Shown: positions 1 through 8,912, counted from the stretch's first letter. The stretch: DNA of 64,000 nt from Glutamicibacter halophytocola (GCF_001302565.1 NZ_CP012750.1:3844001-3908000), one strand, 5' to 3'. A program made the numbers and translations. Notes: generated by a model from the letters alone, not told the origin.

Positions 1-186
1 AAGCGCCACCCGCAGTCCGCTCACCGCGAATTGAACATGCGTTTGCCAGGCTGGTGGCCAGTGGAGGAACCAGCCACGCTCAATGGAGCAGGGCTGCAAA
101 AAGCCGGAGTCTTCAGCCCCTGGCTCAACCCAGAATCACTGCGCATCCTGCACCTGCGCGCCATCAGCAATGAAGGATCCAAATGA
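1..186 (+). CDS. C-terminal end of a glycoside hydrolase (possibly alpha-galactosidase, GH36)
   Basis: An open frame enters from the left edge and ends at a TGA that overlaps the ATG of the next permease (ATGA), so the genes are translationally coupled. The 61 visible residues include GWWPVEEPATLNGAGLQKAG and a final beta-strand-like stretch (LNPESLRILHLRAI). This resembles the C-terminal beta-sandwich of GH36 alpha-galactosidases, where a 'GxxLxxxGL..P.L.PE...L' pattern is common. Coupling to a sugar ABC importer supports a glycosidase acting on the imported oligosaccharide. Only the tail is visible, so the family call is tentative. Confidence 0.5.
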   Translation, partial: KRHPQSAHRELNMRLPGWWPVEEPATLNGAGLQKAGVFSPWLNPESLRILHLRAISNEGSK

Positions 187-1103
187 GTTCCACCGCCCCC
201 TACCGTTCATTGGGCGCCGCAAAGCGCAGCCGCCGTTCGCGCCAGGACTTGCGCCTGGCCCTGATCTTCCTGACTCCAGCAGCCATTGGCTTTCTCGTGT
301 TTCTGGTCTGGCCAACCCTGCGGGGAATCTGGCTCAGCTTCACCTCCTACAACTTGCTGACCCCCGCCGAATTTGTCGGTTTCTCCAACTACACGCGCAT
401 GTTCGGCGACCCCGTATTTTGGCAATCCATGCGGGTCACCGTCGAATATGTGGTGATCAATATTGGCTTGCAGACAGCGGTCGCACTGGTCATTGCGCTG
501 CTCATGCACCGATTAACGCAGTCCACAATTCTGCGCGGCATCGTGCTCATGCCCTACCTGGTGTCCAACGTGGTCACGGCGATCGTCTTCTTGTGGGTAT
601 TGGATGTCCAGTTTGGTGTAGCCAACCAGATTCTCGAGTGGATTGGCGTGGACAAGATTGGCTTCCTCTCCGATGAAACCTGGGCGATTCCAACCATCGC
701 GTTGATCAACGTATGGCGCCACGTCGGCTACACGGCGCTGTTGATCTTTGCCGGTCTGCAGATGCTGCCCAACGATGTTTTTGAAGCAGCCAAGCTAGAC
801 GGAGCCGGCGAATTCCGGTCCTTCTTCTCGATAACAGTGCCGCTGCTTCGCCCCATCCTTGCACTGGTGCTCATCATGACGGTCATCGGCTCCTTCCAGG
901 TATTCGACACAGTCGCGGTGACCACCGGGGGCGGTCCGGCCAACGCCACCAACGTCCTGCAGCTCTACATCTATGACGTTGCCTTCGGACGTTTCCAGTT
1001 TGGATATGCCTCGGCCATGTCTGTAGCCCTGCTTCTCGTGCTTGGCATCATCACCTTCATCCAATTCCGCTTGACCCGCGCCGGGTCTAGCGACATGAAC
1101 TAA
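183..1103 (+). CDS. Sugar ABC transporter permease (MalF type)
   Basis: This 306-residue inner-membrane permease belongs to the carbohydrate-uptake-1 family. A basic N-terminus (KRSRRSRQDLR) precedes about six hydrophobic segments. The EAA loop, which contacts the ATPase, is seen as EAAKLDGAGEFRSFFSITVP (near residues 202-221). The ATG overlaps the stop of the upstream hydrolase, and the MalG-type partner begins 12 nt downstream, so this is an operon of hydrolase, two permeases and a binding protein. No ATPase is encoded nearby; actinobacterial sugar importers often share an MsiK-type ATPase encoded elsewhere. The substrate is unknown, probably an alpha-galactoside if the upstream gene is GH36. 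Confidence 0.93.
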   Translation: MSSTAPYRSLGAAKRSRRSRQDLRLALIFLTPAAIGFLVFLVWPTLRGIWLSFTSYNLLTPAEFVGFSNYTRMFGDPVFWQSMRVTVEYVVINIGLQTAVALVIALLMHRLTQSTILRGIVLMPYLVSNVVTAIVFLWVLDVQFGVANQILEWIGVDKIGFLSDETWAIPTIALINVWRHVGYTALLIFAGLQMLPNDVFEAAKLDGAGEFRSFFSITVPLLRPILALVLIMTVIGSFQVFDTVAVTTGGGPANATNVLQLYIYDVAFGRFQFGYASAMSVALLLVLGIITFIQFRLTRAGSSDMN

Positions 1104-1115
1104 CGGCGGTTCACC

Positions 1116-2054
1116 ATGACAACGACAACAGCTCGACGCGCAGCGATGGATGTGGCACCAAAGCCTACAAAAAATCGCCGGAAGGTCTCACCGGGACGAA
1201 TTGTGGCCTGGGCGGTCATGATCCTGGTCATTATCGTCACCCTGTTCCCCTTCTATTGGATGCTGCGCACCGCACTGTCCACCAATCCCGGGCTGCAGGC
1301 CAATCCGGCTTCCTGGTTGCCGCCAGAATTCACCCTGGGCGCCTTTGAACGGGTATTGGGCCTGCAGGACACGGAGCAGGCAATTGCTGAAGGCGGGTCG
1401 GGCACGCAGCTGAATTTCTGGCGGTACCTGTTGAACTCGGTATTTGTTTCAACACTTATCACCGTGTGCCAGTTGGCGTTCTCCGCGATGGCAGCCTTCG
1501 CTTTTTCCCGCTTGACCTGGCCTGGACGAGACAAGGTTTTTGCCATTTTCATCGGCGGCCTGATGGTTCCCTCGATTTTCACCCTGCTGCCAAACTTTGT
1601 CTTGATCAAGCAACTAGGCCTGATCGACAACCTTGTGGGCATTGCGCTGCCCACCATGTTCATGACCCCTTTTGCGGTATTTTTCTTCCGGCAGTTCTTC
1701 CTGAATGTGCCCAAGGAAATCGAAGAGGCTGCTTTGCTTGATGGAGTCTCCAAGGTGGGGATCTTCTTCCGCGTGGTTCTTCCGATGTCCAGTTCGCCAA
1801 TTGCCACCCTGGGAATCCTGACTTACATCACTTCGTGGAATGACTACTTCTGGCCCTTGATGGTCTCGTACACGGATTCGTCGCGGGTGCTCACCGTCGC
1901 CTTGGGCGTCTTCCGTTCTCAGTCTCCGCAATCGGGAACTGACTGGGCCGGGCTTATGGCTGCAACGCTCATCGCGGCACTGCCAATGATTGTTCTCTTC
2001 GGCGTCTTCGCCAAGCGCATCGTTAACTCCATCGGCTTCAGCGGCATCAAATAG
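1116..2054 (+). CDS. Sugar ABC transporter permease (MalG type)
   Basis: A 312-residue permease partner of the preceding MalF-type protein. The first membrane segment (WAVMILVIIVTLFPFYWMLRTAL) is followed by a periplasmic loop and about five more segments. The EAA motif reads EEAALLDGVSKVGIFFRVVLP near residues 203-223. The C-terminus RIVNSIGFSGIK is typical of MalG-like proteins, which end in a conserved G.K tail. It lies 12 nt after the first permease and 9 nt before the binding lipoprotein. Confidence 0.93.
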   Translation: MTTTTARRAAMDVAPKPTKNRRKVSPGRIVAWAVMILVIIVTLFPFYWMLRTALSTNPGLQANPASWLPPEFTLGAFERVLGLQDTEQAIAEGGSGTQLNFWRYLLNSVFVSTLITVCQLAFSAMAAFAFSRLTWPGRDKVFAIFIGGLMVPSIFTLLPNFVLIKQLGLIDNLVGIALPTMFMTPFAVFFFRQFFLNVPKEIEEAALLDGVSKVGIFFRVVLPMSSSPIATLGILTYITSWNDYFWPLMVSYTDSSRVLTVALGVFRSQSPQSGTDWAGLMAATLIAALPMIVLFGVFAKRIVNSIGFSGIK

Positions 2055-2063
2055 GAGATTGTC

Positions 2064-3431
2064 ATGAAACCCACTCAACTTCGTTCCTCCACCCGCGGAC
2101 GCCGTATGGCTGCGGTGCTCGCCACCGCTGCGTTGGCTCTGACAGGATGCGCAGCTGACGTCGAGAATTCTTCGTCCTCCAACACCATCGACTACTGGCT
2201 GTGGGACACCAGCCAGCTGCCGGCGTACCAAAAATGCGCCACCCAGTTTGAAAAGGAGAATCCCGAGCTGAAGGTCAAGATCACCCAGTACGGCTGGGAT
2301 GACTACTGGAGCAAGCTCACCGCGAGCTTCATTGCCGGCACAGGACCCGACGCCTTTACCAACCACGTGTCGAAGTATCCGCAATTCGTTTCGCTGGATG
2401 TTCTGGCTCCCCTCGATGGTTTCAAGGACATCCAAGGGGTGGACCAAGGCGCCTTCCAGGACGGGCTCAAGGACCTGTGGACCGGGCAAGACGGCAAGCA
2501 GTACGGCATGCCCAAGGATTGGGACACCATCGCCGTGTACTACAACGAGAAGATCTTCGCCGAAGCCGGTGTTAAGGCTGAAGATGTCTCTAATTCCCAA
2601 TGGAGCCCGTCCGACGGCGGCAGTTTTGAGAAGCTCGTTGCACACTTGAGCATTGACGCGAATGGAGTGCGCGGCGACGAGCCAGGCTTCGACAAGAACA
2701 ACGTCAAGGTGTACGGCCTCGGGCTGTCCAGCGCCGGCGGGGATAACGCTGGACAATCGCAGTGGGCCGGCTTCGCGGCTACCAATGGGTGGCAAGCAAC
2801 AAACCAGCCGTTGTGGGGAACCCACTACAACTACGATGATCCAAAAATCCATGAGACCCTCGACTGGTATTTCGGCCTCTCAGACAAGGGGTTCATGCCA
2901 CGCTACGGCCAGTTCAACTCTGCCGATGGCGTGATCGGACAGGTTACCTCTGGTTCGGTTGCCATGGTCACCGATGGGGCCTGGATGAACGCCTCGTATG
3001 CCTCGGGTGAAACGAAGATCGGCGCAGCCCGTTTGCCCAAGGGCCCGGATGGGACGAGCAAGTCCGCCATCAACGGCCTCGCCGACTCAGTGGTGAAAAG
3101 CAGCGACAATCCTGAAGCCGCGTCTCGTTGGGTGGCCTATATGGCCGGTGAGAAATGCCAAACCATCGTTGCCAAGGCGGGCGTTGTTTTCCCCTCGCGG
3201 CGGGATGCAACTGAGATAACTTCGAAGATCTATGCGGAACAGGGATTGGATCCAGAGGCATTTACCGGTCCTGTGAAAGAAGGCAATACGTTCTACTTGC
3301 CAGTGACCGATTATGGCGCCGATGTGACCGCCCTGATCATTCCGGCGATGGAGGATCTATGGGCCAATCGCAAGCCGGCGTCCACGTTGGACAAGACCAA
3401 TGACGCCATAAACAACGTGTTCATCAACTGA
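2064..3431 (+). CDS. Sugar ABC transporter substrate-binding lipoprotein
   Basis: A 455-residue extracellular solute-binding protein (family 1). It has a basic start, a hydrophobic stretch and the lipobox LTGC with Cys29 as the predicted lipidation site. The mature part starts with a Ser/Asn-rich linker, then IDYWLWDTSQLPAYQKC, typical of the N-terminal lobe of CUT1 binding proteins. A GAGAT-type ribosome binding site precedes the ATG. The gene is last in the sugar operon and is followed at once by a perfect terminator hairpin. Having the binding protein after both permeases is a less usual order but is seen in actinobacteria. The ligand cannot be read from sequence. Confidence 0.92.
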   Translation: MKPTQLRSSTRGRRMAAVLATAALALTGCAADVENSSSSNTIDYWLWDTSQLPAYQKCATQFEKENPELKVKITQYGWDDYWSKLTASFIAGTGPDAFTNHVSKYPQFVSLDVLAPLDGFKDIQGVDQGAFQDGLKDLWTGQDGKQYGMPKDWDTIAVYYNEKIFAEAGVKAEDVSNSQWSPSDGGSFEKLVAHLSIDANGVRGDEPGFDKNNVKVYGLGLSSAGGDNAGQSQWAGFAATNGWQATNQPLWGTHYNYDDPKIHETLDWYFGLSDKGFMPRYGQFNSADGVIGQVTSGSVAMVTDGAWMNASYASGETKIGAARLPKGPDGTSKSAINGLADSVVKSSDNPEAASRWVAYMAGEKCQTIVAKAGVVFPSRRDATEITSKIYAEQGLDPEAFTGPVKEGNTFYLPVTDYGADVTALIIPAMEDLWANRKPASTLDKTNDAINNVFIN

Positions 3432-3448
3432 TCCACGGTTCACAAAAA

Positions 3449-3482
3449 GATGCAGCCGACAGATGATTCTGTCGGCTGCATC
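3449..3482. terminator. Bidirectional intrinsic terminator between convergent operons
   Basis: A perfect 15-bp inverted repeat (GATGCAGCCGACAGA, loop TGAT, complementary arm) lies between the stop of the sugar-binding protein and the stop of the purine permease on the other strand. On the minus strand it is followed by TTTTTG, on the plus strand by CCAAG, so it should work best for the leftward purine operon. Confidence 0.85.
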
Positions 3483-3490
3483 CCAAGTTA

Positions 3491-5029
3491 TCAGTGCTCT
3501 AGGCCAGGCTGATTCAGTTTTGGCAGGGGCATCTGGATTTGCCCGGTTTGAATCTTCTCGAATTCATCCGGCGAGACGACAGGAATTTCGTAGCCTTCCT
3601 TGTCGATCAGCTTGCCGTTTTCAAAATGATCTCCTTCGATCAAGCCACAGATTTCGTCCCGCTTGACCATCCGCGGCGGTGCCGCTGAGAACACCGAAGC
3701 ATTCTTGGTATTTCCGAAAGTGAATTCGTTGAACAGCAAGTTCAGGAGTACCGCCATGATGGCCGCTGAAGAAATTCCGGAATGGAAGATGGTCTCAAAC
3801 CAAGTCGGGAATCCTGCGTAGAAGTCAGTTTTCACGATTGGAATGCAGCCGAAGGCAATCGAGGCCGCGACAATCACCAGGTTCATGCCGTCGTACTTCA
3901 CCTTGGACAAAGTTCGGATTCCCGAGGCCGCTACCGTGCCGAAGAGCACGATGCCTGCGCCGCCAAGCACCGGAGTCGGGATGGCCGCGACCACGCGTCC
4001 GAGGACCGGCAACAGTCCGAGCACCACCAGGATGCCGCCACCGGCTGCCACCACGAAACGACTGGTGATGCCGGTGATGGCCACCAGTCCGACATTCTGG
4101 GCGAAGGCCGACTGGGTGAAGGTATTGAAGATCGGTGCCACAGCGGAGGAAGCCATATCGGCGCGAAGGCCGTTGGCGATGCGCTTGGAATCAATCTTTG
4201 ACCCGGCAATCTCGCCCACCGCGAGGATATCCGCGGTCGTTTCCGTCAAAATCACCAGCACCACGATGGTCATGGAAATGATGCCGCCGATTTCAAACAC
4301 CGGCATGCCGAAGGCCAGCGGCTGCGGGAAGGCGAAAATCGCGCCGTTCCCGACCTGGGAGAAATCCGCCATGCCCAGCAACGCTGCAGCTACCGTGCCC
4401 AGCACGATGGCCAGCAAGATCGACATCCGGGAGATCGCGGCATTGCCGACCTTGGACAGCAGCAGGACTACCAGGAGCGTTCCAGCGGCCAGCCCGATGT
4501 TTGACAACGAACCGTAGTCATCGGCCTTGGCGTCCCCGCCCATGGCCCAGTTGGCGGCCACCGGGGTCAGCGAGATGCCGATCATCGTGATGACCACGCC
4601 GGTGACTACCGGCGGGAAGAAACGGATAATTCGTGCGAAGAACGGGGCGATGAGGAAGCCGATCAGCGCTGCGACCAGCACGGCGCCGAAGACCGCCTGG
4701 ATACCCCCGCCACCATTGACGATGGCCACCATCGTGGCCACGGAAGCGAAGGACGTGCCCTGAACCAGTGGCAGTTGCGCTCCGAAGAACGGGATGCCGA
4801 CGGTTTGCAGAATAGTGGCCAGTCCGCCAACGAAGAGGCAGCACGCTACCAAGAGACCGATCTCTGCCGGTGAGACGCCAGCTGCGTTGCCAATGATCAG
4901 TGGTGGGGCGATGATGCCGCCGTACATGGTCAAAACATGCTGCAAGCCATAGGCAAAACTCTTCCCGACGGAAAGTTTTGCGTCCTCAGGCCGGATGGCT
5001 TTGGTAGATTCATCAGGTGTAGCGCTCAA
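3491..5029 (-). CDS. NCS2-family purine permease, probably urate/xanthine permease
   Basis: A 512-residue nucleobase:cation symporter-2 protein with about 12-14 hydrophobic segments. The start KSFAYGLQHVLTMYGGIIAPPL is the family's first-helix signature; QHVLTMY is shared by UraA, XanQ and PucJ/PucK. The acidic/polar helix 8 region ILTETTADILAVGEIAG fits the substrate site. A hydrophilic C-terminal tail (about 70 residues) contains PLPKLNQPGLEH. It is the last gene of the urate-degrading set on the minus strand, about 75 nt after urate oxidase, so urate is the most likely substrate; xanthine is possible. Confidence 0.9.
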   Translation of the reverse strand: MSATPDESTKAIRPEDAKLSVGKSFAYGLQHVLTMYGGIIAPPLIIGNAAGVSPAEIGLLVACCLFVGGLATILQTVGIPFFGAQLPLVQGTSFASVATMVAIVNGGGGIQAVFGAVLVAALIGFLIAPFFARIIRFFPPVVTGVVITMIGISLTPVAANWAMGGDAKADDYGSLSNIGLAAGTLLVVLLLSKVGNAAISRMSILLAIVLGTVAAALLGMADFSQVGNGAIFAFPQPLAFGMPVFEIGGIISMTIVVLVILTETTADILAVGEIAGSKIDSKRIANGLRADMASSAVAPIFNTFTQSAFAQNVGLVAITGITSRFVVAAGGGILVVLGLLPVLGRVVAAIPTPVLGGAGIVLFGTVAASGIRTLSKVKYDGMNLVIVAASIAFGCIPIVKTDFYAGFPTWFETIFHSGISSAAIMAVLLNLLFNEFTFGNTKNASVFSAAPPRMVKRDEICGLIEGDHFENGKLIDKEGYEIPVVSPDEFEKIQTGQIQMPLPKLNQPGLEH

Positions 5030-5104
5030 GGCTGACCTCCTACGTCAGTCGCTGCCAAGGGTGTGCCGGTGTGTCCGCACCGGCACACCCTCAACGCTGT
5101 CAGG

Positions 5105-6028
5105 TTAGATAAATGCCGGGATATTGGCCCAGATTGGGTGATTCGCCTCGGTGCCTTCACGGGTGATGGTCGCTTCGATCAAACCGTAGGGACGATCGGC
5201 AGCGAAGAAGACCTCGTTGGGGTTGTCCTGGCCGAAGGCTTCCAGATCCACGAGGAAGTGGTGCTTGTTCGGCAGGGACATCTTGATCTCAGCGATTTCC
5301 GGATGGGCTTCAAGCACTGCCTGGCCCATCTGGAACATGGTCTGCTGCAGTGCGTAGGAGTGAGTCTGCGCGAAGTGGGTCAGCAGCAGGTTGCGCACCG
5401 AGGCATATACTCCGTCGAAGTCGATGCCTTCGGTGACAGCCTCCTCGGTGTAGCGCCAGCGTGCGGTCACGTCGGTGGCAAGGATGCGGTCGGTGGTTTC
5501 CTTCAGGGTGGTGTACTTGTCCCGTGGGAAGCCGTGGAATTCGCTGCCAGTGGACTTCAAGACCGTGAGGTCTTCAAGACCAGCAACGATCGACTTCTTG
5601 CCCTGCGCGTCGATTTCCAGCACTGCGGTGCGGACCTCGGACTTGTTCTGCGAGAAGGCGTGGTCGTGGTCGTTGATGCGGTCCCAGAAGAACTGCTGGG
5701 CTGCCCAGCGGCCTCCGGTGATCCAGTCGAATTCTCCGGTGAAGTGCTCGCCGAGCTGCACCAGGAACTCCTCGATGGCTCCAACGCCGTTGCGGGCCAG
5801 CCCGTAGACGGTGTTCTTCTGGGTGTCGGTGGCGACGACACGGCCGTTGTCGCCGTCCTGATGCGCGGCGGTGAAGTCGCCGTGCAACTGGCTGGTGACG
5901 TTCAGGTCCTGGATCTGATGGCGCGCGGTGTCCCGGGTGATCTTGACCAGGCGAACTTCCGCCTTGCCGTACTGGTTGGATCCGAGCACGATCTTGGTCT
6001 GAGCTGGGGCGGTGATTTCGGTAGTCAT
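5105..6028 (-). CDS. Urate oxidase (uricase)
   Basis: A 307-residue cofactor-free uricase that converts urate, oxygen and water to 5-hydroxyisourate. The N-terminal tunnelling-fold repeat shows SNQYGKAEVRLVKI, with the conserved Lys of the catalytic diad, and VVATDTQKNTVYGLAR, carrying the catalytic Thr and substrate-binding Asp. The later KSTGSEFHGFPRDKYTTL is also characteristic. The start was set at MTTEITAP because it has an upstream GAGGGAG ribosome binding site; an in-frame extension would add 23 unlike residues that overlap the HIU hydrolase gene. It follows that gene by only a few bases, so the two are an operon. Length is normal for bacterial uricases. Confidence 0.95.
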   Translation of the reverse strand: MTTEITAPAQTKIVLGSNQYGKAEVRLVKITRDTARHQIQDLNVTSQLHGDFTAAHQDGDNGRVVATDTQKNTVYGLARNGVGAIEEFLVQLGEHFTGEFDWITGGRWAAQQFFWDRINDHDHAFSQNKSEVRTAVLEIDAQGKKSIVAGLEDLTVLKSTGSEFHGFPRDKYTTLKETTDRILATDVTARWRYTEEAVTEGIDFDGVYASVRNLLLTHFAQTHSYALQQTMFQMGQAVLEAHPEIAEIKMSLPNKHHFLVDLEAFGQDNPNEVFFAADRPYGLIEATITREGTEANHPIWANIPAFI

Positions 6029-6032
6029 TGTT

Positions 6033-6389
6033 CTAACTCCCTCGGTATGTGGAATAGGCAAACGGGCTGATAAGAAGAGGTACGTGGTAATGCTCATCGA
6101 CGTTGTTCACGAAAAAATCGATGCTTACCGCGGGGAAGAAGCTTTCCGTTCCCTGCTTCCCGAAGTAGTCCCCGGTTTCAAAGGAAATCCGGTAGCGGCC
6201 TTCTTCAACCTGTATCGGTCCAAGGTTCTTGATGCGTCCATCGGCATCGGTTGAACCTGTTCCGATTTCTTGCCAGCCGGATGCCGTCTTGGCTTCCAGC
6301 GTGGCCTTGACACCGGAGGCAGGCCTCCCGGTCCCGGTGTCGAGTATGTGGGTGGTGATGTGACTGCGTTCTGCGCTGCCATCTGCCAT
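6033..6389 (-). CDS. 5-hydroxyisourate hydrolase (transthyretin-like)
   Basis: This protein of about 118 residues hydrolyses 5-hydroxyisourate to OHCU, the second step of urate breakdown. It starts with the family's first active-site region (ITTHILDTGTGRPASGV, containing His) and ends with the diagnostic YRGS tetrapeptide. Two ATGs are close together. AGGAG abuts the upstream one (6395) with no spacing but lies six bases before the one at 6389, so the latter was chosen. It sits between the OHCU decarboxylase and uricase genes in the same direction. Confidence 0.93.
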   Translation of the reverse strand: MADGSAERSHITTHILDTGTGRPASGVKATLEAKTASGWQEIGTGSTDADGRIKNLGPIQVEEGRYRISFETGDYFGKQGTESFFPAVSIDFFVNNVDEHYHVPLLISPFAYSTYRGS

Positions 6390-6415
6390 GGTCATCTCCT
6401 AATAGTCGGAGGGAA

Positions 6416-6931
6416 TTATTTGGTAAGGAGGTCGTTGAGCCGAAGGACCGCGATTTCGCGCAGCTGCGTGGCGACTTCGGCAAGTTCGGTTGCTTCGTCG
6501 TTGTCCAGTCGGCGTTCGCATTCGGCCAGGATTTCTTCGGTGCTGCGACCCGCGGCACGGATGAGGAACACGCGGTCGAATCGCTGTTCGTAGTTCCGGT
6601 TTGCCACCTTCAAGCGCGCGGCGGCATCGTCGTCCAGGTTCAGCGAGGCCTGCTCACCACGAGAAAGATCTGCTTCTTTGCTTTTGCCCTCGGCACGTTC
6701 ACCGATGCGGGGGTGCTGCGCCAAAGCGGCGTCCAGCTCCTGCGGATCAAAGGGGGCGATGCCGTTCAAGGCATAAGAAGTTAGCTCGTCCGGAGTTGCG
6801 AAGGGACGAGCCGAGATCAGTTCGTGGATCCAACGGTCTGCATCAACGCAGGGTCGAAGAAGGGCTTCGGCTTCAGCTGCGGAGAGTTCGTTGAATGCGT
6901 CGAGGTGCATCGGGTGATCAGCTCTTTTCAT
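6416..6931 (-). CDS. OHCU decarboxylase (2-oxo-4-hydroxy-4-carboxy-5-ureidoimidazoline decarboxylase)
   Basis: An all-helical protein of about 171 residues that forms S-allantoin, the third step of urate breakdown. The family signature HPRIGE (catalytic His) is present, followed by SRGEQASL and the helix ANRNYEQRFDRVFLIRAAGRS, which matches the conserved 'YexkFGfvFii.a.Grs' block. The frame is open back to 7030, but those 33 extra residues do not resemble the family. The start at MKRADHPMHLDAF (6931) or at the Met seven codons later (6910) fits better, and neither has a strong ribosome binding site. First gene of the leftward operon. Confidence 0.92.
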   Translation of the reverse strand: MKRADHPMHLDAFNELSAAEAEALLRPCVDADRWIHELISARPFATPDELTSYALNGIAPFDPQELDAALAQHPRIGERAEGKSKEADLSRGEQASLNLDDDAAARLKVANRNYEQRFDRVFLIRAAGRSTEEILAECERRLDNDEATELAEVATQLREIAVLRLNDLLTK

Positions 6932-7232
6932 CGGTCGACATTCCACGGACCTTGGCTGAACACCCTTACCACCGAAAATATTGATTTCGGTTTCGACTCG
7001 ATGCTGGTTTCGTGGAACCTTGTTGCTCAACTGTAATCCACTTCACAGCGGGTGCGTCAAGAGCAAAACCAAAAAATTTACACGCCCTTATTTTGTTTCG
7101 AGGCTTTCACGTAGCCCGGAAACTATTTGCTCAGACCCCTTGCCAACGGCACCTCGAAGCTCGCATACTAGTTTCACTAGATAAAATATAGATTTCACAA
7201 TGCGGAAGTGTTGCAACACGAAGGAGGGAACG
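6932..7232. promoter_or_regulatory. Divergent promoter region with a 12-bp palindrome
   Basis: About 300 bp separate the leftward urate operon from a small rightward gene. The stretch is A+T-richer than its surroundings. It contains a perfect palindrome GTGTTGCAACAC (7208-7219) just upstream of the small gene's AAGGAGGG, and two copies of TTTCAC near 7173 and 7194. These are plausible operator and promoter elements for urate-dependent control, but no regulator gene is adjacent. Confidence 0.4.
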
Positions 7233-7427
7233 ATGGCCACCATCAACCAGACAAAGATTACCTGCCCAACCGATGGGAATCGCCCGCTGGGCGGCACCGC
7301 GGCTTTGCGCACGGGACTGTTCCAATCCATCGACAATCTGGATCCCGATATTGTCCGGCAGCCGAAAATCACCAGCTCGGCACCGTCGCTGTGGAACAAG
7401 ATTTTCGGGTCAGCCACCGACCGCTAG
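7233..7427 (+). CDS. Small hypothetical protein (64 aa)
   Basis: A short polar protein starting MATINQTKITCPTDGNRPLG and ending KIFGSATDR. It has no membrane segment or recognised domain. The start is fixed by a very strong AAGGAGGG ribosome binding site five bases upstream; a longer reading from 7200 would put this site inside the gene. It is divergent from the urate operon and convergent with a membrane protein gene that ends 25 bp further on. Function unknown. Confidence 0.55.
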   Translation: MATINQTKITCPTDGNRPLGGTAALRTGLFQSIDNLDPDIVRQPKITSSAPSLWNKIFGSATDR

Positions 7428-7452
7428 TGCCGGCAGCCCGGGTCACGCTTGC

Positions 7453-7992
7453 CTAGGAATGCGCCAGCAATTGCAGCAAGATGACCACCACGCCAACCGC
7501 GGCCAGCAGCAGCATGAGCACCGCAGTGCGCCATAAGCCCAGACGCATGCGACGCATCGCCAGGAATGCAAAAAAGGCCAGCGCCGCAACGAGCCACCAT
7601 TGGCCCAGGTGCAACGCCAGCGGAACCTCAAGAACATTGAGCGCGCTGAGCCCAAGCAAAGCCAAAGGACCGAAAACGGCACCGGCTGCGCCCCACACCA
7701 CCTTGAGCAGATGCTTCAGCTCCGCTCGCGTAACCAACGCGGCGTGAATAGTGGAGTGCGCAATGACATCTGCAACGAGGCTCGCCATCAGCACCGCTGC
7801 CACCGTAACCACCAGGCTCAGCGCGGCACCGCCAGCAGTGGGGGCGCTACCGTGGGAACCGGCAGCAATCATCACGGCGAGCGCGGTGAAGGTGACATAC
7901 ACGCGCTCCTTGAGCATCGCGGCCCGCTCATCCGCAGTCGCCGCCGAATCATTGAATTCCTTTTGCACTGCCGCCACCTCGCCATGGGCCAT
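7453..7992 (-). CDS. Hypothetical integral membrane protein (179 aa)
   Basis: The protein begins with a soluble segment (MAHGEVAAVQKEFNDSAATADERAAMLKERVYV) that may form a short helix. Four or five hydrophobic segments follow: VTFTALAVMIAAG, LSLVVTVAAVLMASLVADVIAH, AGAVFGPLALLGLSALNV, WWLVAALAFFAFL and TAVLMLLLAAVGVVVILLQLL. A His/Thr-rich stretch (VIAHSTIHAALV) lies between the second and third. I do not recognise a family. It is convergent with the 64-aa gene. Confidence 0.75.
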   Translation of the reverse strand: MAHGEVAAVQKEFNDSAATADERAAMLKERVYVTFTALAVMIAAGSHGSAPTAGGAALSLVVTVAAVLMASLVADVIAHSTIHAALVTRAELKHLLKVVWGAAGAVFGPLALLGLSALNVLEVPLALHLGQWWLVAALAFFAFLAMRRMRLGLWRTAVLMLLLAAVGVVVILLQLLAHS

Positions 7993-8147
7993 CAGGATTA
8001 GAAACCCAGTTTATCGCTCACTGTAACGCAAGAAATCAGGTGGTCATGCAACATCCGGTACACCGGCTGGGCATTGCGAGCGCGGATTCCTAGGATGGGA
8101 GCACGCACGTTAACACCGATGTTGATGGAATCCTGCAAGGAGAAATG

Positions 8148-8912
8148 ATGCCCCAGTCCTCTCGCCCAGTTGAGCAAGGCCGCACAATCGTGATCACTGG
8201 CGCTGGCACGGGCATCGGCCGCGCCACGGCTCGCCTGCTCCTATCCCAGGGCTGGAATGTCGCTCTGGCGGGACGCACCAAGACCACCTTGGAAGAAACC
8301 GCGCAGTCCCATCCTTCGGCTTTGGTTCATCCCGCCGATGTCACCGATCCCGGCGCCGTCGATGAGCTGTTCTCGGCAGCACAACACCGTTTTGGAACTG
8401 TCGACGTGCTCTTTAATAACGCTGGCATCTTTGGCCCCTCGGTTTCCATAGACGAGTTGAGCCCTGAACAGTGGGATCAGGTGTGCCAGATCAATCTGAC
8501 CGGAGCCATCAACGCCGCACGCAGCGCCTTTGCGCACTTCAAGGCCAACGGCGGTGGCCGCATCATCAACAACGGGTCGATTTCTGCACAGGTTCCACGG
8601 GTGAATTCGGTGGCCTACACGGTGACCAAGCACGGAATCGCGGGGCTAACGAAGGCCTTGGAACTTGATGGCCGCCCGCATCGGATCCGTGCCACTCAAG
8701 TGGATATCGGCAACACGGCCAGCGACTTGCTTGATGATTTCGGGGCGAATAACGGCGCCCTGCAGCCCAGCGGGCAACGGATTGTTGAACCGACATTCCC
8801 GTTGGAGCAGGCCGCCGAAGCCATCGCCTATATCGCCGGCGTGCCCCTGGGCACCTCAATCAACCAATTCACCATCACGGCCGGTGGCATGCCATACATT
8901 GGAAGAGGCTAG
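8148..8912 (+). CDS. SDR-family NAD(P)-dependent oxidoreductase
   Basis: A classical short-chain dehydrogenase of about 254 residues. The Rossmann glycine motif TGAGTGIGRATARLL is near residue 17, NNAGIFG near residue 90, a catalytic Ser in NNGSIS, and the YxxxK pair in AYTVTKHG near residue 160. AAGGAG lies two bases before ATG 8145 and five before ATG 8148, so the second was chosen. An NTF2-like protein starts 9 bp downstream behind its own AGGAGG, suggesting a two-gene operon. The substrate is unknown; a polyol, sugar or 3-oxoacyl compound is possible. Confidence 0.93.
   Translation: MPQSSRPVEQGRTIVITGAGTGIGRATARLLLSQGWNVALAGRTKTTLEETAQSHPSALVHPADVTDPGAVDELFSAAQHRFGTVDVLFNNAGIFGPSVSIDELSPEQWDQVCQINLTGAINAARSAFAHFKANGGGRIINNGSISAQVPRVNSVAYTVTKHGIAGLTKALELDGRPHRIRATQVDIGNTASDLLDDFGANNGALQPSGQRIVEPTFPLEQAAEAIAYIAGVPLGTSINQFTITAGGMPYIGRG

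Noticed and set aside
1614..2852. A 412-codon open frame antisense to the sugar permease and binding protein genes.
   Set aside because: It spans the boundary of two well-supported genes on the other strand, has no ribosome binding site or domain, and is typical of G+C-rich shadow frames.
7088..7417. A 109-codon minus-strand frame upstream of the urate operon that might encode a regulator.
   Set aside because: It has no DNA-binding motif, and the overlapping 64-aa plus-strand gene has a far stronger ribosome binding site.
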